Shown here piece by piece: positions 30,146-39,771 of a stretch of DNA of 64,000 bases; position 1 is the stretch's first letter; each line of letters starts with the position of its first letter. The position numbers and the translations under genes are program-made. The notes beneath the pieces are model-generated. The model was not told the DNA's origin and ran no database searches. It was given only the letters and a program-made list of their open reading frames with translations. The stretch comes from Mesorhizobium loti CJ3sym (GTDB taxonomy: Bacteria > Pseudomonadota > Alphaproteobacteria > Rhizobiales > Rhizobiaceae), in contig NZ_AXAL01000001.1 in the NCBI RefSeq assembly GCF_000472785.1, forward strand, positions 519,160-583,159, given 5' to 3'.

Positions 30146-30886
30146 ATGATAGTCTTTCGGCTTGTCCTGGCGGCCATGCTGATGTCGGCGCTGCCGGCTC
30201 ATGGGGCGGATCGCACCATCTATCTGACCTTCGACGATGGCCCGCTGAACGGCACCAGCAACATCCTCGACGTGCTGGAGGCGGAGCAGGTTCCGGCAAC
30301 ATTGTTCATGGTCGGCATGCATGCCGTGGCCAGTGCGTCCAGCAAGGCGCTGGTGCGGCGTGCCAAGGCAATACCGCTGGTGACGATCGGCAACCACAGC
30401 TACAGCCACGCCTACAATCACTACCGGCACTTCTACAGCGATACGGAAGGGGTGGTTGCCGACATGCTCAGGGCCAATGCCGTACTGGGCCTTAAGCCCG
30501 CGGTACATGCGCGCCTGCCCGGGCGTGATGTGTTTCGGCTGCCTTCGATGTCAAAGAACGACAACTCGCTCGGGCCCGCGCAAGCCGGCCGCGAGGATCC
30601 CGACTACGAGTTCGTCGCGGCTTCGGGCTTCTATCTCTACGGCTGGGACCACGAATGGGTGCACAAGGACAGCGGCGAGCCGGTACAGAGTGTCGACCAC
30701 CTGGTCAGTGAGATCGACCATTTGTTCGGCTATGGCCACTTCGCCAGACCGGGCAAGCTGATCCTGCTCATGCATGACGAGATGTTCCAAGACAGTTTCG
30801 ACGGCAAGACGAAGCTCACCGATCTGATCACCGCGCTGAAGCTGCGCCATTATGCATTTGGCGCGATCCCGGCCTATGAAGACTGA
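30146..30886 (+). CDS. Exported polysaccharide deacetylase family protein
   Basis: 246 residues with a short signal peptide (cleavage near AHGAD, about 20). NodB-homology motifs TFDDGP (about 29-34, catalytic base and metal Asp) and NHSYSHAYNH (metal His pair) are present, and LLMHDE near the C-terminus supplies the final His. Substrate unknown; carbohydrate esterase 4 enzymes act on chitin, peptidoglycan or exopolysaccharide. It follows the c-di-GMP gene by 76 bp, but co-regulation is only a guess. Confidence 0.88.
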   Translation: MIVFRLVLAAMLMSALPAHGADRTIYLTFDDGPLNGTSNILDVLEAEQVPATLFMVGMHAVASASSKALVRRAKAIPLVTIGNHSYSHAYNHYRHFYSDTEGVVADMLRANAVLGLKPAVHARLPGRDVFRLPSMSKNDNSLGPAQAGREDPDYEFVAASGFYLYGWDHEWVHKDSGEPVQSVDHLVSEIDHLFGYGHFARPGKLILLMHDEMFQDSFDGKTKLTDLITALKLRHYAFGAIPAYED

Positions 30887-30904
30887 GCCGACAAGAGGGC
30901 TTTC

Positions 30905-31333
30905 CTAAATTTCCACATTGTCGCGCAATACGGCCAGCACCTGTGCGAACTCCGCCAGACGCTCGTCGGGCAGCCCCGTGCGAAGCCGCTTGTCGAAGAC
31001 AAGCGCGGCTTGCCGCAATGTCTCGAACAGCGCTTCTCCCGCTTCTGTCAATTCGACCAGATGGACCCTCCGGTTGACTGGATCGCGGCGGCGCGTCAGC
31101 AGGCCTTGCGCCTCCATCGCGTTGAGATGGTGCGTGAGCGTCGCGCCCTGGATGCCGATCATGCTGGCAAGCTCGCGCTGATTGGCTAGCCCATTCGACT
31201 TGACCGACAGCAGCGTGAGCCAGACCGGCAAGGTCCCGCCTGCTTCAACCAAAGCGGCATCGAAAGCCTGGGCGACAAGCTTGGCGGTGCGGCCGAGATT
31301 CATGCCGACCGGCGGGCGTTCAAAGGGCGTCAT
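30905..31333 (-). CDS. MarR family regulator
   Basis: 142 residues with the winged helix at about 45-100 (RELASMIGIQGATLTHHLNAME; wing RRRDPVNRRVHLVELT). Divergent from a small membrane protein gene; a 30-bp perfect palindrome lies between them. Repression of the neighbour and of itself is therefore very likely. The ligand is unknown. Confidence 0.9.
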   Translation of the reverse strand: MTPFERPPVGMNLGRTAKLVAQAFDAALVEAGGTLPVWLTLLSVKSNGLANQRELASMIGIQGATLTHHLNAMEAQGLLTRRRDPVNRRVHLVELTEAGEALFETLRQAALVFDKRLRTGLPDERLAEFAQVLAVLRDNVEI

Positions 31334-31391
31334 CAGCCGACACTAGACGGTGTTCTTCAGTGATGGAACAGGCGTGCGCTCATACATTGAC

Positions 31392-31421
31392 ATCTAATAG
31401 TTAGATATCTAACTATTAGAT
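31392..31421. promoter_or_regulatory. 30-bp perfect palindrome, MarR operator
   Basis: ATCTAATAGTTAGAT is followed directly by its exact reverse complement, ATCTAACTATTAGAT. It is centred between 31406 and 31407 in the divergent region, 59 bp from the marR start and 27 bp before the membrane protein ATG. Such length and perfection strongly suggest a dimeric (or two-dimer) MarR-family binding site. Confidence 0.85.
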
Positions 31422-31447
31422 CAACAACAGGCGAGAGGAGAGCCGGT

Positions 31448-31855
31448 ATGCAATATGTCTACATCGTTGTAATGGGCCTTCATGTCATGGCTGGCGTTTT
31501 CTGGGCCGGCACCACGATCACGTTGGCGCGCGACCCGGATATCCGCGCCGAGCGGCTGTTTCGACCGCAAATGGGCGCGGCCGTCGGCGTCTTCCTGACC
31601 GGCGCACTGCTCTGGTATTTCTTCCACGGCGCCTATTTCGGCTCGACGGAAACGGTGCTGGCGCTGGGTATTCTGACGGCGCTTGCCGCCGCCGGCGTTC
31701 AGGGCGCGGTGGTTGGTTCCGCCAGCCGTCAATTGGTCGGTTCCGATCCAGCGGTGCAACCCATGCTGCGCGCCAGAATGACGACGGGCGAGCGAATTGC
31801 CGCGGGTTTACTGGTCATCACCGTGCTGTGCATGGCGGTGGCACGGTTCTTTTGA
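31448..31855 (+). CDS. Four-helix membrane protein controlled by MarR
   Basis: 135 residues with four membrane segments (about 4-22, 45-62, 70-92, 114-133). The first has HVMAGVFWAGTT, which resembles CopD/DUF2269-like small membrane proteins with a conserved His, so haem or metal binding is possible. AGGAG lies 7 nt before the ATG. Function unknown; its control by a dedicated MarR protein suggests a stress or solute response. Confidence 0.75.
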   Translation: MQYVYIVVMGLHVMAGVFWAGTTITLARDPDIRAERLFRPQMGAAVGVFLTGALLWYFFHGAYFGSTETVLALGILTALAAAGVQGAVVGSASRQLVGSDPAVQPMLRARMTTGERIAAGLLVITVLCMAVARFF

Positions 31856-32013
31856 GGAACGCCGCATAGCGGCAATCACGAAAGACCCGAACCGTACGTC
31901 CCCTGGCCCTCAGCCAACGACGTGCGGGCGCGCGGCAGGGCCGACATGCACGGGCTCTCGCATGCAGGTTTTGCCGCGCGCCACCAGTTTTCGTCTACGG
32001 AAGCAGCGAACGA

Positions 32014-33206
32014 TCAGGTCAGCTTTTTGCGCGCCTGTTTTTCAAGTGCCTCCACGAAGGCCGCTGGTTCCCATCCCGCATCCAGTGCGCGATGGAAAAG
32101 CGCCTGCTGTGTTTCCGGCGCCAGGCCGCCGAGTGGCGGATCGCGATCGAGATTGGTCGGAAAGGAATAGCCTTCCGCCGAAGAGGCGATCGTATTGTCA
32201 GCCGCCGGCCTGGTCAGGCTGCCATTGCCCAACATGCGCTGGACAACGGGGTAAAGGGCCGCGCTCATGCGGGTCCGATCCACGCTTTCCATGGCGCGGC
32301 CATAGGCCGATGACACCTGCAGCAGGTTCGCCATACGCTGAATGTCCGCCGACCGGTTGGTGCCGGCAGCGTGGAACAGAGCGGGATTGAAGAAGGCCGC
32401 ATCGCCTTTCTTGAGGGGCAGCTGAATATGCTGCTCGGTGAAATAGGCCTGAAATTCGGGGCGGTTCATCGCCAGGTATCCAGGCAGGTAAGTCTGCGAA
32501 TAGGGCAGATAAAGCGTGGGGCCGCTTTCCACCGGCATGTCGCAATGGGCGACGGCGCCCTGCAGCGTCAGCACCGGCGAAATCCGATGGACATGCACTG
32601 GATAGCGTTCGATGACCGACGCGGTCTGGAAGCCGAGATGATAATCCCGGTGGGCCGACTGCGATGCGCCGCCCGGCCTGACATTGTTCACCTGCGATGT
32701 GACCTGATAGGCCGGGCCGAGCCAGGCCTCAGATATCAATGCGATGATGTCGTTGCCGTAATAGGCAGCAAAGATTGCGGGGTCACGCAGGCAAAGCTTT
32801 TCCAACGCATTCCACACCCGGTCGTTCGCACCAGGCTTGGCAAAATGGTCGCCGCCGCCGGCTCCAGCCGCACGCTCCTCGGCGATGATGGCGTTGAAGG
32901 CTTGCGTCGCGGCATCGACCGGAGCCACATCCTCGAAGGCACCGCGGAACACAACCACACCCGGACCGTCGGTCATCGCCTCGACCCACTCGGCGAGAAG
33001 CGCCTTGCGCCGGGCCGGATCGCCGGCGGCCGCGCGCACCGCCGCACCGTCGTAGATTAGCACGTTTTTCTGCACCTCGGACGCGAATGGATAGTCCGCC
33101 AGCTTCGTCGTCAGCTGCGTGGACGCCGCAAAATCGTCGATGCTGCACTATCGGCGGTAAGCCAGATACGATCGGATCTGAGCTTGGCAAAATTGTCGGC
33201 CTTCAC
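32014..33206 (-). pseudogene. PhyH (phytanoyl-CoA dioxygenase) family protein with an N-terminal frameshift
   Basis: The body (32014 to about 33141, 353 residues from an internal GTG at 33075) is an Fe(II)/2-oxoglutarate dioxygenase of the PhyH type: HRDYHLGF gives the H-x-D pair and the distal His lies in FFNPALFHAAGTNRS. Coding sequence continues upstream of 33075 (IDDFAASTQLTTKLADYPF) to an in-frame TAG at about 33150. A second frame supplies a good start, GTG 33206 behind AGGGAGGG, reading VKADNFAKLRSDRIWLTADS. The two join if one base is restored near 33141. It is either a recent frameshift or a sequencing error. Confidence 0.75.
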
Positions 33207-33319
33207 GGCACCCTCCCTATGGTCTTGTTTCGACTGGATGGCGCAAGTATAGCTCTGGCTGAGAGGCGGCATATGGCTGGAACACCTCAAAAACACCTCA
33301 GGATTGATCGAGGCACCTG

Positions 33320-34339
33320 ATGTCGCATCCGTTCCTGGTGAAGGACATCGCCCAGCAGGCCGGCGTCAGCATCGCCACGGTCGACCGTGTCCTGCATGGG
33401 CGCAGCGGCGTGCGGCAGCATACCGTCCGCCGCATCGAGCAGGCGATCCGCGAACTGGAAACGCAACGCTCCCAGATTGGCTTGTCGGGCCGCAAGTTCA
33501 TTCTCGATCTCGTCATGGAGGCGCCTGAGCGCTTTACCCAAGCTGTGCGCGCGGCGCTTGAGGCCGAGATGCCGGGCCTCCACCCAGCCGTGTTCCGGGC
33601 GCGCAACCACCTTGCCGAAGTGCGCGCAGTGGCGAACACCGTCTCCCTGCTCGATGCGATTGCCCGTCGCGGCAGCAACGGCATTTTCCTCAAGGTGCCT
33701 GATGTGCCCGAAATAACCGCCGCGGTGGATCGGGTCGTTCAGTCAGGCATACCTGTTGTGACGCTGGTCACCGATCTGCCGAACAGCCAAAGGCTGGCCT
33801 CTGTCGGCGTCGACAACCGCGCCGCCGGCGAGACGGCTGCCTATCTGATCGGTGCATGGCTTGGCGGAAATCGTGCCGATGTCCTGGTCACCTTGAGCAG
33901 CAACCGCTTCCGGGGCGAGGAGGAGCGCGAAATCGGCTTTCGCCGTGCCTTGCGCGAAAACTTTCCCGACCTTGGCATCGTCGACATCGGCGAAGGGCAC
34001 GGCATCGATCGCGCGACAGGCGAACTGGTTCGCACTGCACTGAAAAATCATCCCGACATTGCGGCCGTGTATTCCATCGGCGGCGGAAACGCCTCCATCG
34101 TCCAGGCATTCGCCTGGATGAAACGGCCCTGCCTTGTGTTCGTCGGCCACGATCTCGACGCCGACAATCTCGACTTGCTGCGCAGCCGGCGCATCTCGGC
34201 CGTGCTGCATCACGATCTCAGGCAAGACATGCGCGCAGCCTGCATCCACATCATGCGGGCGCAGGGCGCACTGCCGAAATCGGTCGCGCCGGGCGCGTCC
34301 AACATCCAGGTCATCACGCCGTTCAACATGCCGGCCTGA
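33320..34339 (+). CDS. LacI family transcriptional regulator
   Basis: 339 residues. An N-terminal LacI helix-turn-helix (VKDIAQQAGVSIATVDRVLHG, about 6-26) precedes a type 1 periplasmic-binding fold with ASVGVDNRAAGE and VFVGHDLDADN. Members of this branch sense sugars or related small molecules; the ligand is unknown. Divergent from the PhyH gene with 113 bp between starts, so that gene is the likely target. Confidence 0.9.
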   Translation: MSHPFLVKDIAQQAGVSIATVDRVLHGRSGVRQHTVRRIEQAIRELETQRSQIGLSGRKFILDLVMEAPERFTQAVRAALEAEMPGLHPAVFRARNHLAEVRAVANTVSLLDAIARRGSNGIFLKVPDVPEITAAVDRVVQSGIPVVTLVTDLPNSQRLASVGVDNRAAGETAAYLIGAWLGGNRADVLVTLSSNRFRGEEEREIGFRRALRENFPDLGIVDIGEGHGIDRATGELVRTALKNHPDIAAVYSIGGGNASIVQAFAWMKRPCLVFVGHDLDADNLDLLRSRRISAVLHHDLRQDMRAACIHIMRAQGALPKSVAPGASNIQVITPFNMPA

Positions 34340-34351
34340 GCGAGCCTGAGA

Positions 34352-36397
34352 TCAGATCCGCAGGCCGAACCTGATGCCGTCATAGATGGCGGCATGGATG
34401 TTGCGCGAGGCGACCGCATCGCCGATGCGCAGCAGCACGAAGCCGGCTTGCGGGTTGCGCGACGGAAAGATGTCGCCGCCACCAACCAGACGTTCGTAGT
34501 CGATCGCCCCGCCATTCTTCGAAAGCGGCTTCAGGCTGAGATAGAGATCATCGAGTGGTGCGGTGCCGTGCTCGACCACCACCTGATCGACCCTGCGCTC
34601 CCCGCGCCAGCCATCGGCAAAATCCGAAGCGAGTTCGGCAATCAGCTGATTGCCCTCGCGCCGCACCGAGCGCAGGCGCGTGTTGATGGTGATGGTGACG
34701 CCTTTTTCCTGGAAGGCGCGCATGTAGGGAACGTGGTTCATGCCGCCCATTTCAGGCGCGAAGAAACGCTCCGGCGACACCAGTTCCAGCCTTGCGCCGC
34801 TGTTGGCGATCAACTCAGCCGCGCCCATACCCTGATGGCCGCCATTGTCGTCAAAGAGCAGCACGTTCTCGGCCGGTTTGACGCTACCGGCCATGATGTC
34901 CCAGCTCGAGGTGACGAGGTTGTCGCCCGCCGCCAGAGGCGGGTTCTGCGGCAGGCCGCCGGTGGCGACCACCACCACATCGGGCGCCAGCGCCAAGACA
35001 TCGTCCTGCTCCGCCCAGGTGTCGTAGCGGATCTCGACGCCGAGCCGCTCGAGTTCGGCCAGCCGCCAGTCGATAATGCCGATCAATTCCTTGCGGCGCG
35101 GGTTCTGCGTTGCCAGACGCACCTGGCCCCCTGCTTGCGATGATGCCTCCAGGATCGTGACGTGATGGCCGCGCTCCGCTGCAACACGCGCCGCCTCCAA
35201 CCCGCCGGCGCCAGCACCGATGACAACTACCTTTCTTCTCGGACCCTCGGTCTTGACGATGATGTGCGGAATCTCGGCCTCGCGGCCGGTCGCCGCATTG
35301 TGGACGCACAGCGCCTCGCCGCCCTCATAGATGCGGTCGAGACAATAGGTGGCGCCGACACAGGGGCGGATCTCGTGCTCGCGGCCTTCCATCACCTTTT
35401 TGATGATATGCGGATCGGCGATGTGGGCGCGGGTCATGCCGACCATGTCGAGTTTTCCCGTCGCGATGGCATGGCGCGCGGTGGCAACGTCGGAAATCCG
35501 CGCCGCGTGGAAGGTCGGGAACTTTGTCGCCGCCCTCACCTCGCCAGCAAAATCGAGATGCGGCGAAGACCGCATGCCGGTCACCGGGATGACCTTGGTC
35601 AACGCCGCATCGCTTTCGATCGAACCACGGATGATGTTGAGGAAATCGACCTTGCCGGAATTGGCCAGCCGCCGGGCAATCTCGACGCCCTCCTCCTTCG
35701 ACAGGCCTTGCGAAAAGTCCTCGTCGGCGACCATGCGGATGCCGACGACGAATTTCTCGCCGACCGCCGCGCGTACTGCATCCAGCACCATGTTGGTGAA
35801 GCGCAGGCGGTTGTCGAGCGACCCGCCATACGCGTCGTCGCGATGGTTGGTGGCCGGCGACCAGAAGCCATCCATCAGATGGCCGTAGGACTCGAATTCG
35901 ATACCGTCGAGGCCGGCCGCCTGGCAGCGCTGGGCGGCCGACGCATAGTCGGCGACGATACGCTCCATGTCCCAATCCTCGATGGTCTTGGGAAAAGCGC
36001 GATGGGCCGGCTCGCGCACCGGCGAGGCCGAAAGAACAGGCAGCCAGTCAGCCTTGTTCCAGCCGGTGCGGCGGCCAAGATGCGTGATCTGGATCATCAC
36101 CTTGCAGTCATGTTCGTGGCAGGCGTCAGCGAGTTCCGCGAGCCACGGCACGATCCTGTCGTCATAGACATGCAGATTGCCGAAGGCGGCCGGGCTGTCG
36201 CGCGAGACGATGGCCGAACCGGCGGTCATGGTCAGCGCCATGCCGCCTTTGGCCTTTTCGGCATGGTAGAGCCGGTAGCGCTGTTTCGGCATGCCCTCCT
36301 CCGAATAGGCCGGCTCGTGGCTGGTCGACATCACCCGGTTCTTCAGCGTCAGATGCTTCAGCTGATAGGGTTGGAGAAGCGGGTCGTTGCTGGTCAT
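34352..36397 (-). CDS. FMN/FAD iron-sulfur oxidoreductase, N-methylproline demethylase-like
   Basis: 681 residues: an old-yellow-enzyme TIM barrel with FMN (1 to about 370), a short Cys cluster, then FAD/NAD-binding domains (VVVIGAGAGGLEAARVA, about 392-408). The architecture matches trimethylamine dehydrogenase, dienoyl-CoA reductase and StcD of stachydrine catabolism, the last being the closest by eye. The cluster reads C346-VGA-TY-C352 and C364; the position of the second Cys in trimethylamine dehydrogenase is Ala349. AGGAAG precedes the ATG. The likely role is oxidative N-demethylation of a betaine-type compound (inferred). Confidence 0.82.
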   Translation of the reverse strand: MTSNDPLLQPYQLKHLTLKNRVMSTSHEPAYSEEGMPKQRYRLYHAEKAKGGMALTMTAGSAIVSRDSPAAFGNLHVYDDRIVPWLAELADACHEHDCKVMIQITHLGRRTGWNKADWLPVLSASPVREPAHRAFPKTIEDWDMERIVADYASAAQRCQAAGLDGIEFESYGHLMDGFWSPATNHRDDAYGGSLDNRLRFTNMVLDAVRAAVGEKFVVGIRMVADEDFSQGLSKEEGVEIARRLANSGKVDFLNIIRGSIESDAALTKVIPVTGMRSSPHLDFAGEVRAATKFPTFHAARISDVATARHAIATGKLDMVGMTRAHIADPHIIKKVMEGREHEIRPCVGATYCLDRIYEGGEALCVHNAATGREAEIPHIIVKTEGPRRKVVVIGAGAGGLEAARVAAERGHHVTILEASSQAGGQVRLATQNPRRKELIGIIDWRLAELERLGVEIRYDTWAEQDDVLALAPDVVVVATGGLPQNPPLAAGDNLVTSSWDIMAGSVKPAENVLLFDDNGGHQGMGAAELIANSGARLELVSPERFFAPEMGGMNHVPYMRAFQEKGVTITINTRLRSVRREGNQLIAELASDFADGWRGERRVDQVVVEHGTAPLDDLYLSLKPLSKNGGAIDYERLVGGGDIFPSRNPQAGFVLLRIGDAVASRNIHAAIYDGIRFGLRI

Positions 36398-36456
36398 TGT
36401 CTTCCTGCGGTTCCAAATTGTGCTAATGAGCGCGGAAAATCCCTAGGACGACCGCG

Positions 36457-36918
36457 ATGATCGATACCAAGACCCTCACCCAGCTCGGCGCGCACGTCGA
36501 GACGCCACAGAGCCCTGAACAGGCAGTCCTGGAGACCGTGCCGTTCACGCGCGGCGACGGACCGCCCGCCATCGTGCGCTTCACTTGCCCGGAATTCACC
36601 TCGCTCTGCCCGGTCACCGGGCAGCCGGATTTCGCCCATATCGTCATCGACTACGCACCCGACGCGGCTCTGGTGGAATCGAAATCGCTGAAGCTGTTCA
36701 TGACCTCGTTCCGCAACCATGGCGCCTTCCACGAAGACTGTACCGTGATGATCGGTCGACGCATCGTGGCAGCAACCAAGCCGCTGTGGTTGCGCATAGG
36801 CGGCTATTGGTATCCGCGCGGCGGCATTCCGATCGACGTCTTCTGGCAGACCGGCGCCCCGCCCGAGGGCTCCTGGCTGCCCGATACCGGTGTTGCGCCC
36901 TATCGCGGGCGTGGCTAG
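36457..36918 (+). CDS. queF: NADPH-dependent 7-cyano-7-deazaguanine reductase
   Basis: 153 residues, the short (unimodular) QueF form. It reduces preQ0 to preQ1 in queuosine tRNA modification. The nucleophile Cys lies in [20 protein letters not shown] (about 42-61), followed by ESKSLKLF and [12 protein letters not shown], all QueF hallmarks. AGGA lies 8 nt before the ATG. No other queuosine gene is in the window, and its short 5' region does not look like a preQ1 riboswitch. Confidence 0.95.
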   Translation: MIDTKTLTQLGAHVETPQSPEQAVLETVPFTRGDGPPAIVRFTCPEFTSLCPVTGQPDFAHIVIDYAPDAALVESKSLKLFMTSFRNHGAFHEDCTVMIGRRIVAATKPLWLRIGGYWYPRGGIPIDVFWQTGAPPEGSWLPDTGVAPYRGRG

Positions 36919-36926
36919 CTCGACAC

Positions 36927-37508
36927 TCATTCGCACTGATACTGGCTGAGCGCCCATTCGCCGGTCACCGATAGCAGGTCCGTGACCTTCCAGTCGCCGC
37001 CGACCTTCTTGAGCTTCCATTCGAGGCGGTGCGGATTGCCGGCAACAACGAAGGCAACAACGACCTTGGCCTGGTCGCCATTGATTGCTTCGAGCGTCTT
37101 CAGGCTCTTGTCGATCTCGTCCTTGTCGTAGTCGGCGTTGTCGAGCGCCATGTTGGGGTCGAGGCACTCGCCCTGCCCGGACTTGCGCAGCGCATCGCTC
37201 TTGTCGAGCACGGTTTTTGCCGGATCGATGAAATGGCTGCGTTGCGAGGGATCGACCTCAAGGTTGACCTGATCGTAGAACGGCCGCACCACCGCTGTCG
37301 GTGATCCCGGCTGGATGGGTGCGGCAGGTGCGCTGTCAGCCGGCGGCGCCGTCGTCGGCGGATTTGCCGGCGCTCCACTATCACCCGGCGCCGAGCCGGC
37401 CGGGGCGTCTGCCGGCGGCGCGCCGAGCAAGCCTTGCGCAGCCGCGCCGCTCAAACCCGACGCCAGCATGCACAGCGTAGACATGGCCAGGACAAGGCGA
37501 CGGGCCAT
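36927..37508 (-). CDS. Exported DUF3828-like protein, Pro/Ala-rich N-terminus
   Basis: 193 residues from ATG 37508: a signal peptide (cleavage near GAAAQ, about 26), a low-complexity Ala/Pro/Gly linker to about residue 70, then a globular domain with VVRPFYDQVN, ECLDPNMALDNADYDKDEID and DWKVTDLLS. The domain is similar to that of the upstream gene and resembles DUF3828. No function is known. It is co-transcribed with its paralogue, 4 bp away. Confidence 0.75.
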   Translation of the reverse strand: MARRLVLAMSTLCMLASGLSGAAAQGLLGAPPADAPAGSAPGDSGAPANPPTTAPPADSAPAAPIQPGSPTAVVRPFYDQVNLEVDPSQRSHFIDPAKTVLDKSDALRKSGQGECLDPNMALDNADYDKDEIDKSLKTLEAINGDQAKVVVAFVVAGNPHRLEWKLKKVGGDWKVTDLLSVTGEWALSQYQCE

Positions 37509-37512
37509 CGCA

Positions 37513-37986
37513 TCACTCCTGGCCGGCCACGCATTCCAGCGCACTGAGCTTCCAGTTGCTGGTCTTCGAGGCGATGTCCGATATCTTCCACTTGCCGTCG
37601 ATCTTCTTGAGCGACCAGACCATTTCACGTTTGGCATCATCGCCTTCCGAGAAAAGGCTGAAGGAGGCTGTAACCTCGGCATTGTCAGCATCCAGTGTCT
37701 CGGACAGTTTCAACGTTTTCGAGACGGTCTTCTGGTCGAAATCCTGCGCATCCAGACCAGGGTCGAAGTCGATACAGGCGACCTGGTCCGGGTTCTTCTT
37801 GGTCGCCTGATCGTTGAGATCGAACAGTTTCGTCACCGGCTCGGTGAAGCGATCGCGGTATTGTGCTTCGGCCTCGAACTTGACTTCCGGGACATAGAAG
37901 AACTTCACAGCGTCGGACGCCGGACCAGCGAAGGCGGCCGCGGGTAAGGCTATCGCAAGGGCGGCAAGGAGCACTGTCAGTCGCAT
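37513..37986 (-). CDS. Exported DUF3828-like protein
   Basis: 157 residues from ATG 37986 with GGAG 7 nt upstream. A signal peptide (cleavage near AFAGP, about 20) is followed by a domain with AVKFFYVPEV, CIDFDPGLDAQDFDQ, VWSLKKIDGKWKISDIAS and a C-terminal Cys. The paired Cys and the KWKISDI pattern match the downstream paralogue. Probably a periplasmic protein; function unknown. Confidence 0.78.
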   Translation of the reverse strand: MRLTVLLAALAIALPAAAFAGPASDAVKFFYVPEVKFEAEAQYRDRFTEPVTKLFDLNDQATKKNPDQVACIDFDPGLDAQDFDQKTVSKTLKLSETLDADNAEVTASFSLFSEGDDAKREMVWSLKKIDGKWKISDIASKTSNWKLSALECVAGQE

Positions 37987-38077
37987 GCAGAATCTCCGGC
38001 TGGCTTGACGCAATCAATACCACGCGTCCTGCATATCGGCTTTTTTGCGGCTCATGAAGTCCCTGCGCCGCCTCCTT

Positions 38078-39727
38078 TCAGCCGTCCAGCCAGACATTCT
38101 GGAGGTCCATCTCGAAGGTCTGATGGACGCCGTAATTCTTCACCTTCTTGTTGGTGTGGCTAAAGAGCTTCTGCCAGTAGGGCTGGATGATGACGCCCGA
38201 ATCCTGCAGGATCTGCTCGACGTCCTTCATCACCTCCTTGCGCTTGGCCACGTCGATCAGCGAGAGCGCCTGTTTAAGCTTGGCGTCGAAGTCGGGATTG
38301 GAATAGGCCGATTCATTCCAAGCCTCGCCGGTGCGATAGCCCAGCGCCAACACCTGGACGCCGAGCGGGCGCATGTACCAGATGGTCATCGAATAGGGAT
38401 ATTTCGTCCAGTCGTTCCAGAAGGTCGAGCCCGGCAGCACGGTGCGCTTCACCTTGATGCCGGCATCGCGCAGTTGGCCGGCGATCGCGTCGCCGGTGTT
38501 CTTCTGCCAATCGTCCTCGATGGTGATCAGCTCGTGTTCGAAGTCGGCCTGACCGGCGTCCGCCATCAGCTTCTTGGCGCCCGCCGCGTCGCGGGTCTTC
38601 TTGGGCAGCGGATAATATTCCGGGTGGATCGGGCTGACATGGTGGTTTTCGCCAACCGTGCCACGCCCGTTATAGCCGAGTTGCAAGACGGCATTGTTGT
38701 CGACGGCCATCTGCAGTGCATTGCGCACCCGCTGGTCGTCATAGGGCTTGTGGGTGACGTTGGTGCGGGCAACCAGTGTCGTCGCCGTCGCGACCTCCGA
38801 TTTCTGCAGACCCATCTTGTCGAGGATGTCGATGAAGTCGGCAGGGCTCTCGAAATTGAGGTCGATCTCGCCGGATTCGAAAGCGTTCACGGTGGCGTTG
38901 AAGTCGGTGCCGTAATCGATGAACTCGACGCCGTCGAGCGGCGCCTCGCCGCCCCACCATTTGCCGTTCGTGCGGCGCTTCACCACCGCCTTCTGGCCAA
39001 CATCGTATGAAACCAGTTCGAACGGTCCGGTGCCGATCGGCTTCTTGATCGGGTCGGCGCCATCGGCATCGAAATTGCGGTGCACGACAAGTGCGGGATA
39101 GTCAGTGAAGTTCGGGATCAGCGAAATGTCGGGTTCACTGAGCTTCAGCTTGACCGAGAAGTCGTCGACCTTGGTAATGGCGCCGTTCCGCGCCTTGCCG
39201 GTTTTTGCGTCGATCAGCGCGCCGACACGTGCGGCCATCGAATTGCCGGCGACGCCCTTCTCGCACCAGCGCGTCAGATTGTAGGCGACGTCATCGGCGT
39301 TGAAAGCATCGCCATTGTTCCAGCTGATGCCCTTGCGCACATGCAGGACGTATTCGGTGGCGTCGTCGTTGATATCCCAGCCTTCAAGCAGCACCGGCTC
39401 GAAGGTGAACTGCTTGGTGTAGCGGACCAACGGTTCCAGCCAGCTGCGCGAGATGTTGGCAAGCTCAACCCAATCATAGGTGCGCGGGTCCTTCTGCGCC
39501 TTGACCGGCATCGAGACGTGCAGCGTACCGCCCTTCTTCGGCTCCTCGGCCAGGGCCTGTTGCGGTGCGGCAAGACCGATCATGCCGTAGGCTACAGCCG
39601 TCGATGCACCAAAGGCGCTTGCCAGCGCCAGGAACTCGCGCCGGTCCATACGGCCCGCACGTGCCTCTTGCGCCATTGCCTCGATGGCGCTCGGGACGCG
39701 ATCGCCATTGCTTCTGAAAAGTGTCAT
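38078..39727 (-). CDS. Family 5 ABC substrate-binding protein with Tat-type signal
   Basis: 549 residues of SBP_bac_5 fold (dipeptide/oligopeptide type), with [25 protein letters not shown] near 120-145. The N-terminus has the twin-arginine motif [11 protein letters not shown] (about 27-37) and a hydrophobic core ending in QALAEE. GGGAGGAA precedes the ATG. No permease or ATPase genes adjoin. It follows the MttB-like gene by 44 bp, so it may bind a quaternary amine, though the family usually binds peptides. Confidence 0.88.
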   Translation of the reverse strand: MTLFRSNGDRVPSAIEAMAQEARAGRMDRREFLALASAFGASTAVAYGMIGLAAPQQALAEEPKKGGTLHVSMPVKAQKDPRTYDWVELANISRSWLEPLVRYTKQFTFEPVLLEGWDINDDATEYVLHVRKGISWNNGDAFNADDVAYNLTRWCEKGVAGNSMAARVGALIDAKTGKARNGAITKVDDFSVKLKLSEPDISLIPNFTDYPALVVHRNFDADGADPIKKPIGTGPFELVSYDVGQKAVVKRRTNGKWWGGEAPLDGVEFIDYGTDFNATVNAFESGEIDLNFESPADFIDILDKMGLQKSEVATATTLVARTNVTHKPYDDQRVRNALQMAVDNNAVLQLGYNGRGTVGENHHVSPIHPEYYPLPKKTRDAAGAKKLMADAGQADFEHELITIEDDWQKNTGDAIAGQLRDAGIKVKRTVLPGSTFWNDWTKYPYSMTIWYMRPLGVQVLALGYRTGEAWNESAYSNPDFDAKLKQALSLIDVAKRKEVMKDVEQILQDSGVIIQPYWQKLFSHTNKKVKNYGVHQTFEMDLQNVWLDG

Positions 39728-39771
39728 TTCTTTCCTCCCTTATGGTTCCCGCCGGGTCTTCGCCCTTTGCA

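Noticed and set aside
36398..36456. preQ1 riboswitch before queF
   Set aside because: The 59-bp leader has no preQ1 type I pseudoknot pattern (no short GC hairpin with an A-rich tail near the start codon).
35162..36460. Plus-strand 432-codon frame opposite the FMN oxidoreductase
   Set aside because: The minus-strand flavoprotein is full length and well conserved; the plus frame is its shadow.
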